A stretch of 64,000 nucleotides of DNA from an uncultured Prevotellaceae bacterium (lineage in GTDB: Bacteria; Bacteroidota; Bacteroidia; Bacteroidales; Bacteroidaceae). The first letter of the stretch is position 1, and each line of letters opens with the position of its first letter. The notes under the pieces were generated by a model. The model searched no databases, was not told the origin of the DNA, and worked only from the letters and a program-made list of their open reading frames with translations. Position numbers and translations under genes: made by a program. The stretch covers positions 19,780 through 83,779 of the forward strand of contig ONOG01000014.1 in NCBI GenBank assembly GCA_900319385.1, written 5' to 3'. Shown here in pieces: positions 23,989 to 33,173 of this stretch.

Positions 23989-25329
23989 ATGGATGCAAAA
24001 AAAGTTTTGGAAGACCTGAAGCGTCGCTTTCCAAACGAGCCTGAATACCATCAGGCGGTAGAAGAAGTTCTCGGAACCATCGAGGAAGAGTACAACAAGC
24101 ACCCCGAGTTCGACAAGGTGAACCTGATCGAACGACTGTGCATTCCCGATCGCGTCTATCAGTTCCGCGTGACATGGGTGGACGACAAGGGCCAGTACCA
24201 GACCAACATGGGCTATCGCGTGCAGCATAACAACGCCATCGGTCCCTACAAAGGTGGCATCCGTTTCCACGCCAGTGTGAACCTCGGCATCCTGAAGTTC
24301 CTGGCTTTCGAACAGACATTCAAGAACTCGCTCACCACGCTGCCCATGGGCGGTGGCAAGGGCGGCTCCGACTTCTCGCCCCGCGGCAAGTCGAACGCCG
24401 AAGTAATGCGCTTCTGCCAAGCCTTCATGCTTGAGCTGACACGCCACATCGGTCCCGACGTTGACGTTCCGGCAGGCGATATCGGCGTAGGTGGCCGCGA
24501 AGTAGGCTACATGTTCGGCATGTATAAGAAACTCACACGCGAGTTCTCGGGCGTGCTCACCGGCAAGGGCCTCGAATTCGGCGGCTCACTCATCCGTCCC
24601 GAAGCTACGGGCTACGGCACCGTATATTTCCTCCGCGCCATGCTGAAGACCAAAGGCGACAGCATCGAAGGGAAGAAGGTGCTCATCTCGGGCGCCGGCA
24701 ACGTGGCACAGTACGCAGCCGAGAAGGTGCTGCAGCTGGGCGGCAAGGTGATGACCATGAGCGACAGCGACGGCTACATCTACGATCCCGACGGCATCGA
24801 CCGCGAGAAGCTCGACTATATCATGGAACTGAAAAACCTGTACCGCGGCCGTATCCGCGAGTATGTGGACCAGTATCCCACTGCCAAGTACGTGGGCGAC
24901 GGAGCTAAGCCCTGGTTCGAAAAAGCCGACATTGCACTGCCCTGCGCTACGCAGAACGAGCTCAACGAAGAGCAGGCCAAGGCCCTGGTAGCCAACGGCT
25001 GCATCGCAGTGGCCGAAGGTGCCAACATGCCCTCGACGCCAGGTGCCATCCGCGTGTTCCAGGAAGCGAAGATTCTCTATTCTCCGGGTAAGGCAAGCAA
25101 CGCCGGCGGTGTGAGCGTCAGCGGTCTGGAAATGTCGCAGAACTCGGAGCGTCTGAGCTGGAGTGCCGAGGATGTTGACGCCAAGCTACTCTGGATCATG
25201 GAGAACATCCACGAGAACTGTGTGAAGTACGGCACCGAGCCCGACGGCTATGTCAACTACGTGAAGGGCGCCAACGTCGCCGGCTTCATGAAGGTTGCCA
25301 AGGCCATGATGGCACAGGGTGTTGTGTAA
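23989..25329 (+). CDS. gdhA: Glutamate dehydrogenase (hexameric family), copy 1
   Basis: 446 residues from ATG 23989 (MDAKKVLEDLKRRFPNEPEY). Catalytic block LPMGGGKGGSDFSPRGKS with the active-site Lys, then VDVPAGDIGVGGREVGYMFG, LTGKGLEFGGSLIRPEATGYG and the dinucleotide motif ISGAGNVAQYA. It converts 2-oxoglutarate plus ammonium to glutamate, or the reverse; the length is that of the family I hexameric enzymes. The long leader (about 105 nt) and the upstream repeat arrays may be involved in control. A second copy lies 2.4 kb away in opposite orientation. NADPH versus NADH preference is not decidable by eye. Confidence 0.96.
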   Translation: MDAKKVLEDLKRRFPNEPEYHQAVEEVLGTIEEEYNKHPEFDKVNLIERLCIPDRVYQFRVTWVDDKGQYQTNMGYRVQHNNAIGPYKGGIRFHASVNLGILKFLAFEQTFKNSLTTLPMGGGKGGSDFSPRGKSNAEVMRFCQAFMLELTRHIGPDVDVPAGDIGVGGREVGYMFGMYKKLTREFSGVLTGKGLEFGGSLIRPEATGYGTVYFLRAMLKTKGDSIEGKKVLISGAGNVAQYAAEKVLQLGGKVMTMSDSDGYIYDPDGIDREKLDYIMELKNLYRGRIREYVDQYPTAKYVGDGAKPWFEKADIALPCATQNELNEEQAKALVANGCIAVAEGANMPSTPGAIRVFQEAKILYSPGKASNAGGVSVSGLEMSQNSERLSWSAEDVDAKLLWIMENIHENCVKYGTEPDGYVNYVKGANVAGFMKVAKAMMAQGVV

Positions 25330-25355
25330 AGCACAGACTCATAGTCCCGCTACCG

Positions 25356-25409
25356 CCCTCCCCTCGTCGCGAAATGCTATCGCGATGAGGGGAGGGTGCT
25401 GTTTTTTTT
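25356..25409 (+). terminator. gdhA terminator
   Basis: A 17-bp stem (CCCTCCCCTCGTCGCGA, 25356-25372, with 25380-25396, one mismatch) and a 7-nt loop, followed closely by a run of Ts. Confidence 0.88.
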
Positions 25410-25441
25410 CTTCTTTTTATGGCATTTCATAAATTTTTTCC

Positions 25442-25449
25442 TACCTTTG
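25442..25449 (+). promoter_or_regulatory. -7 box TACCTTTG of preA
   Basis: Exact TAnnTTTG match 40 bases before ATG 25490. Confidence 0.65.
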
Positions 25450-25489
25450 CGAGCGACAACCTGACTATTTAACACCAAACACCCCGACC

Positions 25490-26956
25490 ATGAAAAGAAA
25501 GATGTTTATCGACGAAGAGGCGGCGCACTGTCTTCTTTGTGCCGATGCACCCTGTAGCAAAGCCTGCAAGAACGGCGACCCTGCCCGCGCCATCCGCGCC
25601 GTACGCTTCGGCAATGCTCAGCTGGCAGGCCAGTGGGTCAGCCAGTGCAACGACGAAGAACTGGCGGCTGCCGAAGCTGCCTGTATCCACTACGACCGTC
25701 CCATCCGCATCCGAGAACTGGTACGGAGCCTGCCGACGACCGACGTGTCGCCCGACGAAGCCGATGTGGACCTCTCCATCGACTTCTGCGGACTGCACTG
25801 CGAAAACCCGTTCTTCCTCGCCTCGTCGGCTGTGTGTACGAACTACGAAATGGTGGCACGCGCCTTCGACGCCGGTTGGGCTGGCGTATTCTACAAGACG
25901 ATTTGCATGGACGAAATCCGCGAAGTGTCCCCACGATTCGACGCCGTTCCGCGCGAAGGCAGCAAGGGCGACTTCACTTCGTTCCGCAACATGGAGCAGT
26001 TGTCAGAAAACCCCGTCGAGGAGGACTTTGCCATCCTGCACCGTCTGAAGCAGGACTATCCCCAGAAAATCGTCATCGCCTCCATCATGGGAAAGACTGA
26101 GGAAGAGTGGATTGAACTGGGTAAAATGGCCGAACAGGCAGGCGTCGATGCCATCGAACTGAACTTTTCATGTCCGCAAATGCGACTGACGGGTATGGGG
26201 TCGGACGTCGGACAGAACGCCGAACTCGTGCTGTTCTACACCTCTTACGTGAAGCGCAGTGTGAGCATCCCCGTCATTCCGAAGATGACGCCCAACATCA
26301 CACGCATCAGTCGTCCCGCGCTGGCGGCCTTCCATGCCAACGCCGACGCCATATCTGCCATCAACACCATCAAGAGTGTGACGATGGACGAGCGGGCGGC
26401 GGTGAACGGTCAGCAGACCATCTCCGGACTCTCGGGCCGCAGCGTCAAGCCCATCGCCCTGCGCCACATTCTCGAAATGGCCAGCTATCCGCTGATGAAG
26501 AAGATGCCGTACAGCGGTATCGGAGGCATAGAGACCTGGCGCGACGCCCTCGAATTCATCCAGCTCGGATGCCGCAACGTGCAGGTCTGCACCGCCGTCA
26601 TGCAGTACGGCTACCGCATCATCGACGACCTTCTGCTGGGTATGCGCCACTACCTGCACGACCGTGGCGTCGCCCACGTGGCAGAACTTGTCGGCGAACG
26701 TCTGCCCAACTTTGTCCGTCCGAGCGACCTCGACCGCGACACGATGGTGCTTCCGCGCATCGACCAAGAGCAGTGCATCGGCTGCGGACGTTGCTACATC
26801 TCGTGCCATGACGGCGGCCATCAGGCCATCACTCTCGACACCGACCGCCATCCACACATCAACGGCCGCCGCTGCGTCGGCTGCCACCTGTGCCGACTGG
26901 TGTGCCCGACGGGGGCCATCAACATGGCCAACCGGATTCCAAAGCTGAAAAAGTGA
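25490..26956 (+). CDS. preA: NAD-dependent dihydropyrimidine dehydrogenase-like protein (PreA)
   Basis: 488 residues. An N-terminal cysteine cluster (CLLCADAPCSKAC) like the start of PreT/GltD proteins is followed by a dihydroorotate-dehydrogenase-type FMN barrel (DLSIDFCGLHCENPFFLASSAVCTNYEM) with the active-site block NFSCPQMRLTGMGSDVGQN and YSGIGGIETW. Two 4Fe-4S motifs close the protein (CIGCGRCYISC and CVGCHLCRLVC). This matches the PreA subunit, which reduces uracil or thymine; PreT normally supplies electrons from NADH. No separate preT is in the window, and the N-terminal Cys cluster suggests part of PreT's Fe-S domain is fused here. Monocistronic between two glutamate dehydrogenases. 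Confidence 0.88.
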   Translation: MKRKMFIDEEAAHCLLCADAPCSKACKNGDPARAIRAVRFGNAQLAGQWVSQCNDEELAAAEAACIHYDRPIRIRELVRSLPTTDVSPDEADVDLSIDFCGLHCENPFFLASSAVCTNYEMVARAFDAGWAGVFYKTICMDEIREVSPRFDAVPREGSKGDFTSFRNMEQLSENPVEEDFAILHRLKQDYPQKIVIASIMGKTEEEWIELGKMAEQAGVDAIELNFSCPQMRLTGMGSDVGQNAELVLFYTSYVKRSVSIPVIPKMTPNITRISRPALAAFHANADAISAINTIKSVTMDERAAVNGQQTISGLSGRSVKPIALRHILEMASYPLMKKMPYSGIGGIETWRDALEFIQLGCRNVQVCTAVMQYGYRIIDDLLLGMRHYLHDRGVAHVAELVGERLPNFVRPSDLDRDTMVLPRIDQEQCIGCGRCYISCHDGGHQAITLDTDRHPHINGRRCVGCHLCRLVCPTGAINMANRIPKLKK

Positions 26957-26973
26957 ATCGCCGAGAACCGAAG

Positions 26974-27020
26974 AAGGGACATGACTACGCACAGCGGTCA
27001 TGTCCCTTTCCTTTTTTGAC
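26974..27020. terminator. Bidirectional terminator between preA and comF
   Basis: A perfect 12-bp stem (AAGGGACATGAC, 26974-26985, with 26997-27008) and an 11-nt loop, then TTTCCTTTTTT; it serves the convergent genes. Confidence 0.8.
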
Positions 27021-27044
27021 GACGGTGAAAGCGTCGCTGCAGCT

Positions 27045-27746
27045 CTACACCAGTTCGGGTTTGACCATGCCGGCGTAGGCAATGGTGAGGGTAGAGATGC
27101 GGATGGCGGGGATGGAAGCGAGGGCTTGCATGGCGGAGAGGAGCGTAGAACCCGTCGTCATGACGTCGTCGATGAGGAGGACGTGTCGGCCTGCCAGACG
27201 TTCGGGATGTCGGATGGCAAAGATATTGGCGACGTTCTGCTCACGTTCGATCTGCGTCAGGTGGGTCTGCGTGGGATTATTGACGGCGCGAAAAAGGACT
27301 TCGCCGACAATGGGGAGGCCCGTGACGCGCTGCAGACCGCGGGCGATGTAGTCACACTGGTTGTAGCCGCGTTGCCGCAGCCGCTTTTGGTGAAGGGGCA
27401 TGGGCACAAGGACGTCGATGCCGTCGAAGAAATCGGTGGCTGAGAGTTCGTCGGCCAGCACTTCGCCTATGTCGGCAGCAGCATGGGGCTGCCCATGATA
27501 CTTGAAGGCATGGACGAGTGTGCGCACCTCGTCGCTGTCGTAGCGAAAACCGCAGGTCGCACGTTCGATGGCTACTTTGCCCCAGAACAGCCGTTCGATG
27601 CGACCGTGCTCGTCGCCACCCTTATAGATGATGCGTGGCAAAGCAGAAAGGCAGCCTGCACAGACCGAACGCTCGGTCGGTGCAAGCCGCCTTTCGCAGA
27701 TGACGCAAGTGCGGGGAAAAAAGAAGTCGAGCAGACCTTGCAACAC
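27045..27746 (-). CDS. comF: ComF family phosphoribosyltransferase-like protein
   Basis: 233 residues. An N-terminal zinc-ribbon-like part (CVICERR..., CAGC) precedes a type I phosphoribosyltransferase domain with VLVPMPLHQKRLRQRGYNQ and the PRPP loop VLLIDDVMTTGSTL. ComF-type proteins are linked to uptake and processing of single-stranded DNA in natural transformation; comEC occurs at 45-46.6 kb. The start is one base after the stop of glutamate dehydrogenase copy 2, so the two are translated together. Confidence 0.88.
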   Translation of the reverse strand: MLQGLLDFFFPRTCVICERRLAPTERSVCAGCLSALPRIIYKGGDEHGRIERLFWGKVAIERATCGFRYDSDEVRTLVHAFKYHGQPHAAADIGEVLADELSATDFFDGIDVLVPMPLHQKRLRQRGYNQCDYIARGLQRVTGLPIVGEVLFRAVNNPTQTHLTQIEREQNVANIFAIRHPERLAGRHVLLIDDVMTTGSTLLSAMQALASIPAIRISTLTIAYAGMVKPELV

Positions 27747-27747
27747 G

Positions 27748-29085
27748 TTACACGATCCCCTGTGCCATCATGGCTTTGGCGACTTTCATGAAGCCAGCCA
27801 CGTTGGCGCCGCGCACATAGTTGATATAGCCGTCGGGCTGTGTGCCGTACTTGACACACTGCTTGTGGATGGCGTGCATGATTTGGTGGAGTTTCTTGTC
27901 CACTTCGTCTGCCGTCCAGGCCAGGTGCATGGCGTTCTGCGTCATCTCAAGTCCCGATGTAGCCACACCGCCGGCATTGACTGCCTTGCCTGGAGCGTAG
28001 AGCATTTCGGCTGCGATGAAGGCATCGATGGCTTCGGGCGTGCAACCCATGTTCGAGATTTCGCCCACGCACAACGTGCCGTTCTCGATCAGCTGTCGGG
28101 CATCGTCGCCATTGAGTTCGTTCTGCGTGGCACAGGGCAGTGCGATGTCGCACTTCACTTCCCATGGACGTTTCCCTTCGACAAAGGTAGCGCCAGGAAA
28201 TTCCTCGGCATAAGGCTGGCAGATGTCGTTGCCCGAGGCCCTCAGTTCGAGCATATAGTCAATTTTCTCGCCGCTGATGCCGTCGGGGTCGTAGATGTAG
28301 CCGTCGGGACCGCTGATCGTGATCACCTTCGCGCCGAGCTGCGTAGCCTTGGTTGCGGCACCCCAGGCCACGTTGCCGAAGCCGCTGATGGCCACGGTCT
28401 TACCCTTGATGTCAATACCTTTTGTCTGCAACATTTCGTTGACGAAGTAGAGACCGCCGAAGCCAGTGGCCTCGGGACGGATGAGCGAGCCGCCGAACTC
28501 GAGGCCCTTGCCCGTGAGCACGCCGCTCCAGTCACGCGTCAACTTCTTATATTGTCCGAACAGATAGCCCACTTCGCGTGCTCCGACGCCGATGTCGCCG
28601 GCTGGCACGTCGATTTCGGGACCGATGTAGCGGTAGAGTTCGTTCATGAAAGCCTGGCAAAAACGCATGATCTCGGCATCGCTCTTGCCGCGGGGCGAGA
28701 AGTCGCTGCCGCCCTTGCCACCACCCATCGGCAGCGTGGTCAGGGCATTCTTGAACGTCTGTTCGAAGCCGAGGAATTTCAGAATCGAGAGGTTCACGCT
28801 GGCGTGGAACCGCAGTCCGCCCTTGTAGGGGCCGATGGCTGAGTTGAACTGCACGCGATAGCCGAGGTTGACCTGCACCTCGCCTTTGTCATCGACCCAG
28901 GGTACGCGGAAGGTGATGATGCGTTCGGGCTCGACAAGCCGCTCAATCAGTTTCGCACGTTCAAACTCTGGATGCTGGTTATACACCTCCTCAATCGAAA
29001 GCAACACCTCATGCACTGCCTGCAGGTACTCTTTCTCGCCTGGATGTTTGGCCTCCAGCTGGGCCATAATGTTCTCAATTTTCAT
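27748..29085 (-). CDS. Glutamate dehydrogenase (hexameric family), copy 2
   Basis: 445 residues from ATG 29085 (MKIENIMAQLEAKHPG). Same blocks as copy 1: LPMGGGKGGSDFSPRGKS, VPAGDIGVGAREVGYLFG, LTGKGLEFGGSLIRPEATGFG and ISGFGNVAWGAATKA. The dinucleotide loop differs (GFGNVAW versus GAGNVAQ), which may mean a different cofactor preference. The promoter box at 29134-29141 supports this start and excludes the longer frame. Followed without a gap by comF. Confidence 0.95.
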   Translation of the reverse strand: MKIENIMAQLEAKHPGEKEYLQAVHEVLLSIEEVYNQHPEFERAKLIERLVEPERIITFRVPWVDDKGEVQVNLGYRVQFNSAIGPYKGGLRFHASVNLSILKFLGFEQTFKNALTTLPMGGGKGGSDFSPRGKSDAEIMRFCQAFMNELYRYIGPEIDVPAGDIGVGAREVGYLFGQYKKLTRDWSGVLTGKGLEFGGSLIRPEATGFGGLYFVNEMLQTKGIDIKGKTVAISGFGNVAWGAATKATQLGAKVITISGPDGYIYDPDGISGEKIDYMLELRASGNDICQPYAEEFPGATFVEGKRPWEVKCDIALPCATQNELNGDDARQLIENGTLCVGEISNMGCTPEAIDAFIAAEMLYAPGKAVNAGGVATSGLEMTQNAMHLAWTADEVDKKLHQIMHAIHKQCVKYGTQPDGYINYVRGANVAGFMKVAKAMMAQGIV

Positions 29086-29133
29086 GATTAGATTAGATTT
29101 TGGTAAAAAACCGGTCAAAATGTATTTCCACGG

Positions 29134-29141
29134 CAAAGGTA
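29134..29141 (-). promoter_or_regulatory. -7 box TACCTTTG of glutamate dehydrogenase copy 2
   Basis: Exact TAnnTTTG match 49 bases before ATG 29085, next to a TTTTCACTTTTCACTTTT-type simple repeat. Confidence 0.65.
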
Positions 29142-29376
29142 CAACAAAAAGTGAAAAGTGAAAAGTGAAAAATGAAAAATTTATGCACTAAAAATAGTGT
29201 TATCGAGCATAACAATTTCCAAATGTGCTGTGGAGAGTTGACGAAGGTGCGGCATGGGGATGTTTGAGGTACGGCATACAGACAAGAAAAAGGCACTGGG
29301 ATGGGAGTCCGAGTGCCTATATGCGAAGTATGGAAACTACATTGAGGGAGTGCTGCAGCGCAGTCGGGATGCCGAC

Positions 29377-30624
29377 TTAGCGCAGCAGGAGTTTGCGCCC
29401 GCCGACGATGTAAAGGCCACGGGGCAGGGTGTGGGTGTCGGCGTAGCGGCGTCCGGTGAGGTCGTAGATGCCATCGGCAGCGGCTGACGACGAAGACAGG
29501 GCATCGGTAGGCTGTTCCTCGCTGAGGTCCTGAATGGCGGTCGGTACGGGTACGTCGGCCACGGCGAGCTGCAAGGTGTTGAGGCTGCGGGCAGGGACAC
29601 TGAAGCGCATGGCAGAGGTGAGCACGGGGCTGAGGGCCGACTGCTGGGGTGTGCCGACGCTGAGGTTGCGGAGCGTGCTGGGCGAAAATTCGGTCGAGAG
29701 CGTCTGACGCTGGTGCTGGGCGTTCTGCACCGCGGCATCCTTCAGACGGACAACGACGTCCTGAACCGTGGCAGAGGGGTTGCTGATGCGAACAAAGACG
29801 CGCGAGGCATCGTCGCTGATTGAGGCTGCACCGTAGAGGGTCGAGGCATTGTCGAACTGGATGTCGTGGATGAGCTGGTCGTCGATGTAGCATCGCACGT
29901 GGTCGCCCCGCATCTCGACTTTCAGCCGATAGGTCTGTCCCGTCTGGATAGAGCCTGCTGCCGTGGCGAGGAGTGACTTTTGCCCGTCGATGCACTGCTC
30001 GATGGCGTGCTGCGAGTTTCCCCATCCGCCAATGTTCCACCACGTATAGTTCTCGCTGTCAAGGTAGCTGAAGGCGATGAGGAAGCCCTCTGCCCCACCC
30101 GTCTTCGTCGCATCGAGCTGGAGCGTGGCGTCGTGTCCGGTAAGCTGGTAGCACACCATGAGGCTGCCCAGGTCGTTGGCGTCGGTCTGGCTGAGCGTGC
30201 CGTCGGCAAAGGTCCACGTCCCTCCGTTTTTGTTCCATTCGTCGCCTTCTGCGGCAAAGTCGGTGGCGTAGAGGGCTGAGCCGTCGGCTGTGGTAAGGCT
30301 CACGTTGTCGAAAGTAGCCGTGGTGGCCCAAGTGGCGATTCCGAAATAGTTGCCACGCTTGGAGGTTGCATTGTTCATTGCCTGCATTTGCAGTGCCGAG
30401 GCTTCAGGCTGAAGCACCGTCTGCTGGTAGAAGGGGTTCTGCAAGAGCTGGGGATAGTAGGTGGGGTCGACGGCGTAGGTGTTCGCTGCGAGGTAGTTGG
30501 CGAAGTAGTCGTCGTCGGTCAGTTGCGTGGTCTGGCTGGCATCGAAGTTGAGGATGACCTGCGCCTGGGCACAGGGTACACAGAGCAGACAGAGGGCACA
30601 AATGAGGATGAATGACTTTTTCAT
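29377..30624 (-). CDS. Secreted GH51-type accessory protein without catalytic barrel
   Basis: 415 residues, signal peptide 1-21 (CAQA|Q). The middle (about 90-260) matches the jelly-roll module that Bacteroidetes GH51 arabinofuranosidases carry: GNYFGIATWATTATFDNVSL, GGAEGFLIAFSYLDSENYTWWNIGGWGNSQHAIEQ and YRLKVEMRGDHVRCYIDDQLIHDI. The C-terminal beta part (FSVPARSLNTLQL) resembles the GH51 C-terminal sandwich, and a YDLTGRRY...GLYIVGGRKLLL tail ends it. The TIM barrel with the two catalytic Glu is absent: only about 60 residues (NPFYQQTVL...) precede the jelly roll. So it is probably a binding protein, or a deletion derivative, for arabinan or arabinogalactan. Confidence 0.65.
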   Translation of the reverse strand: MKKSFILICALCLLCVPCAQAQVILNFDASQTTQLTDDDYFANYLAANTYAVDPTYYPQLLQNPFYQQTVLQPEASALQMQAMNNATSKRGNYFGIATWATTATFDNVSLTTADGSALYATDFAAEGDEWNKNGGTWTFADGTLSQTDANDLGSLMVCYQLTGHDATLQLDATKTGGAEGFLIAFSYLDSENYTWWNIGGWGNSQHAIEQCIDGQKSLLATAAGSIQTGQTYRLKVEMRGDHVRCYIDDQLIHDIQFDNASTLYGAASISDDASRVFVRISNPSATVQDVVVRLKDAAVQNAQHQRQTLSTEFSPSTLRNLSVGTPQQSALSPVLTSAMRFSVPARSLNTLQLAVADVPVPTAIQDLSEEQPTDALSSSSAAADGIYDLTGRRYADTHTLPRGLYIVGGRKLLLR

Positions 30625-30652
30625 AAAAATTAGATTATAGTGATTTCTGACG

Positions 30653-30660
30653 CAAAGTTA
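30653..30660 (-). promoter_or_regulatory. -7 box TAACTTTG of the GH51-like gene
   Basis: Exact TAnnTTTG match 29 bases before ATG 30624; divergent from the box at 30779. Confidence 0.6.
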
Positions 30661-30778
30661 ATATAAATAAGGTGTAATCACCAAATCATTCGTTTGCAAA
30701 TTTCGGTCCAAAAACGCGCATGATTGATTTGCGAAAAAAAATGATTGATGAGAGAAAGGCGGTACGCCGAATTTTGAC

Positions 30779-30786
30779 TAACTTTG
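30779..30786 (+). promoter_or_regulatory. -7 box TAACTTTG of the six-hairpin gene
   Basis: Exact TAnnTTTG match 27 bases before ATG 30813. The divergent intergenic region (30625-30812) carries both promoters and would be the place for a regulator such as the HTCS at 33.2 kb. Confidence 0.6.
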
Positions 30787-30812
30787 CGGTGTAAACATAA
30801 AAAAACGCATCT

Positions 30813-33050
30813 ATGGGTATGAAAATGAAACGATTCACACTTACGGCTGCTGCGCTGCTCTGCACATCACTGTGCATGGCCGCCGACACTCCGACACTCA
30901 AGGCTGCCGACATGACACTGACCTTCGTCGAAAAAACTGGTGGCTATAGCATCCGGCTCACTGATGGCACGACGAACTACGTGCCGCAGGACGGCTGCGC
31001 TGCTACACTCGAAGTGTTTGCCGCCAGCAACGACGCTGCCACCACGTACACGGCCCTGTATGACAATCTGAATACTGAGACCGAGGGACGCATCGTCGCC
31101 ACCGCCACGCTGACCACAGCCAACGGTTCGGAATTTCTGTTCACCGACACCTGGCTCGTGCAACCCGACCGTCAGTCGCTTCGCCTGCAACGCGCGGTGA
31201 AGTTGGTGAAGACGAATGCCGCCGATGCCTCGTTCAACACGTATTTCATCCTGGGCGACGAACGCCAACGTGCGGTGTCGGCCTACGAGTATTTCCTGCC
31301 GTCGCTCGTCTATATGAACGGTGAGAACATGACCGACGCCAGCATCGGCCACGACTTCGGCGACCAGTGGATCCTGGCCCGCGAAGAACGTACGGCACTG
31401 CCGCTGACCATGATGCGCCACTCGACGACGGGTGCGACGCTGGCCTTGTGCGACGACAACAAAAACATGGGGACCGATGCCGTCGATTGGGGCATGAACC
31501 ACTTGGTGAGCAACTCCTTCCGCTACGGTTCCATCGGCTACTGCCTCACACGCAGCTACCCACAGCTGGCCTACTGCTACCCTGGCAGCGAGGGCGAACA
31601 TTCGTACAGCGACGGTGGCGGCACTGCCGACCGACGCTGGGCACGCCGCAGCCACCCTGTAGTCAAGACCGTCTTGCATCGCTACAATCTGGAGTTTCAT
31701 GCCTCGAAGGAGGCTGACTTCCCCTCGGCCCTGCGCACGCACTGGCAGCACTCGTTCGACATCTACGACCCCGACGTGCTGAACAAAGCCCGCGGAAGCC
31801 TCATCCAGCAATACGGCACCGAGCTGCTCGACCGCTATTGGATGAAGAGCGAAGGTGCACCAGGCTTCCCCTTCTCGGTACGCACACAGAGCGGCGAAGT
31901 GGTCGAACGTTCGTACGACATGGGCTTTGTGGGCATGCAGACGGCCTGCGCCTACTACCTCTTCCGCTATGGCGTGGAACAGGAGAACGAATCGTACCGC
32001 ATCAAGGGCGAACAGACTCTCGACTTCTGGGCACGCCGCAGCCCCAACGATGCCGGCATGCCCCGCATCTGGTGGGACATCGACCCGTGGAACTCTTTCC
32101 GCAACTACAACGACCTGCGCAACATGCAGGGCGGCATGGAGGCGATGATCGAGGCGTGGGTTGTGGCCGAACGCTGGCGTCCGGGCTCGAAGCCGCAGTG
32201 GCTGAAGTTCTGCCGCCGCGCCGCCGACTGGATGCTGAGCCAGCAAGCGTCGGACGGAAGTCTGACGAAGGCCTACGACAACAACGGCGCCGTGGTCGAT
32301 GCAGGCAAGTACCTGACCTCGAACGTCGTGCGCTTCCTCGTACAGATGTATGCCGTAACGCTGGAAGAGAAGTACAAGACAGCTGCCGTGAAAGCGGGTG
32401 AGTTTTGCCTGAAGGAGATACATACACCTTATAAATATATAGGTAGTGTGATCGACAACCCCTACGTGAAGGATCGCGAAAGCGGACAGAAGATGATCGA
32501 GGCCTGCCTCGCTCTCTACGACGTGACGCAGGAGAAGCGCTGGCTCGATGCCGCCGTGCAGGCCGCCTACTACACCGTCACCTACATGTATGCGTTCAAC
32601 ATCCCTGCCCAGCCGAACATCAAGGCTCCCTGGACGTCGGACAAGAATACGGCAGGCATCACCATCATCGCCACCGGACACAGCGGTGCCGACTGCGGAC
32701 TCTCGTACAACTCGTTCGAGTACCTGCGCCTGTGGCTGCTCACAGGCGACGAATACATGCTGAAGATCGCTCGCCTGCTGGCCTACAACACGAAGCAGAC
32801 GATGGATTTCGACGGCAAACTCAAGTATGCACACCGCGGCTTGCAGACCGAAGCCCTGCGACTGGTGACCAACCGCGGCGACGACGTCAACCTGTGGCTG
32901 CCGTGGGTGACTGCCACCCAGCTCGACCCCCTCTACCGTATGCAGGACGCCTACGGAAATGTCGATCTGAACGAAGTGTGCACACAAAGTGTGGAAGAGC
33001 TGAAGCGGATGGATGAACAATATCGCCGCACGCAGGGCCTCGCTTTCTAA
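30813..33050 (+). CDS. Secreted six-hairpin ((alpha/alpha)6) glycosidase-like protein
   Basis: 745 residues, signal peptide to about residue 24 (CTSLCMAA|D). An N-terminal beta-rich part (about 30-300) is followed by an (alpha/alpha) toroid with paired helices: FVGMQTACAYYLFRYG, PRIWWDIDPWNSFRNYNDLRNMQGGMEAMIEAWV, SQQASDGSLTKAYDNNG, MIEACLALYDVTQEKRWLDAAVQAAYYTVTYMY and TGHSGADCGLSYNSFEYLRLW. The Trp/Asp-rich GGxxA segments resemble enzymes that act on oligosaccharide ends, but I cannot name the GH or PL family. The hybrid two-component sensor follows 123 bp downstream on the same strand, so the pair probably forms a small glycan-response unit. Confidence 0.65.
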   Translation: MGMKMKRFTLTAAALLCTSLCMAADTPTLKAADMTLTFVEKTGGYSIRLTDGTTNYVPQDGCAATLEVFAASNDAATTYTALYDNLNTETEGRIVATATLTTANGSEFLFTDTWLVQPDRQSLRLQRAVKLVKTNAADASFNTYFILGDERQRAVSAYEYFLPSLVYMNGENMTDASIGHDFGDQWILAREERTALPLTMMRHSTTGATLALCDDNKNMGTDAVDWGMNHLVSNSFRYGSIGYCLTRSYPQLAYCYPGSEGEHSYSDGGGTADRRWARRSHPVVKTVLHRYNLEFHASKEADFPSALRTHWQHSFDIYDPDVLNKARGSLIQQYGTELLDRYWMKSEGAPGFPFSVRTQSGEVVERSYDMGFVGMQTACAYYLFRYGVEQENESYRIKGEQTLDFWARRSPNDAGMPRIWWDIDPWNSFRNYNDLRNMQGGMEAMIEAWVVAERWRPGSKPQWLKFCRRAADWMLSQQASDGSLTKAYDNNGAVVDAGKYLTSNVVRFLVQMYAVTLEEKYKTAAVKAGEFCLKEIHTPYKYIGSVIDNPYVKDRESGQKMIEACLALYDVTQEKRWLDAAVQAAYYTVTYMYAFNIPAQPNIKAPWTSDKNTAGITIIATGHSGADCGLSYNSFEYLRLWLLTGDEYMLKIARLLAYNTKQTMDFDGKLKYAHRGLQTEALRLVTNRGDDVNLWLPWVTATQLDPLYRMQDAYGNVDLNEVCTQSVEELKRMDEQYRRTQGLAF

Positions 33051-33173
33051 GCCAATAGGGAAAAAGCCTCCCCTGAGCCCCCTCAAAGGAGGGGAACTCC
33101 AAACTATGGAGAGATGGGGAATGGAAAAAGAAAAGCAACAACTCGTCAACTCGTCAACTCGTGAACTTATAAC

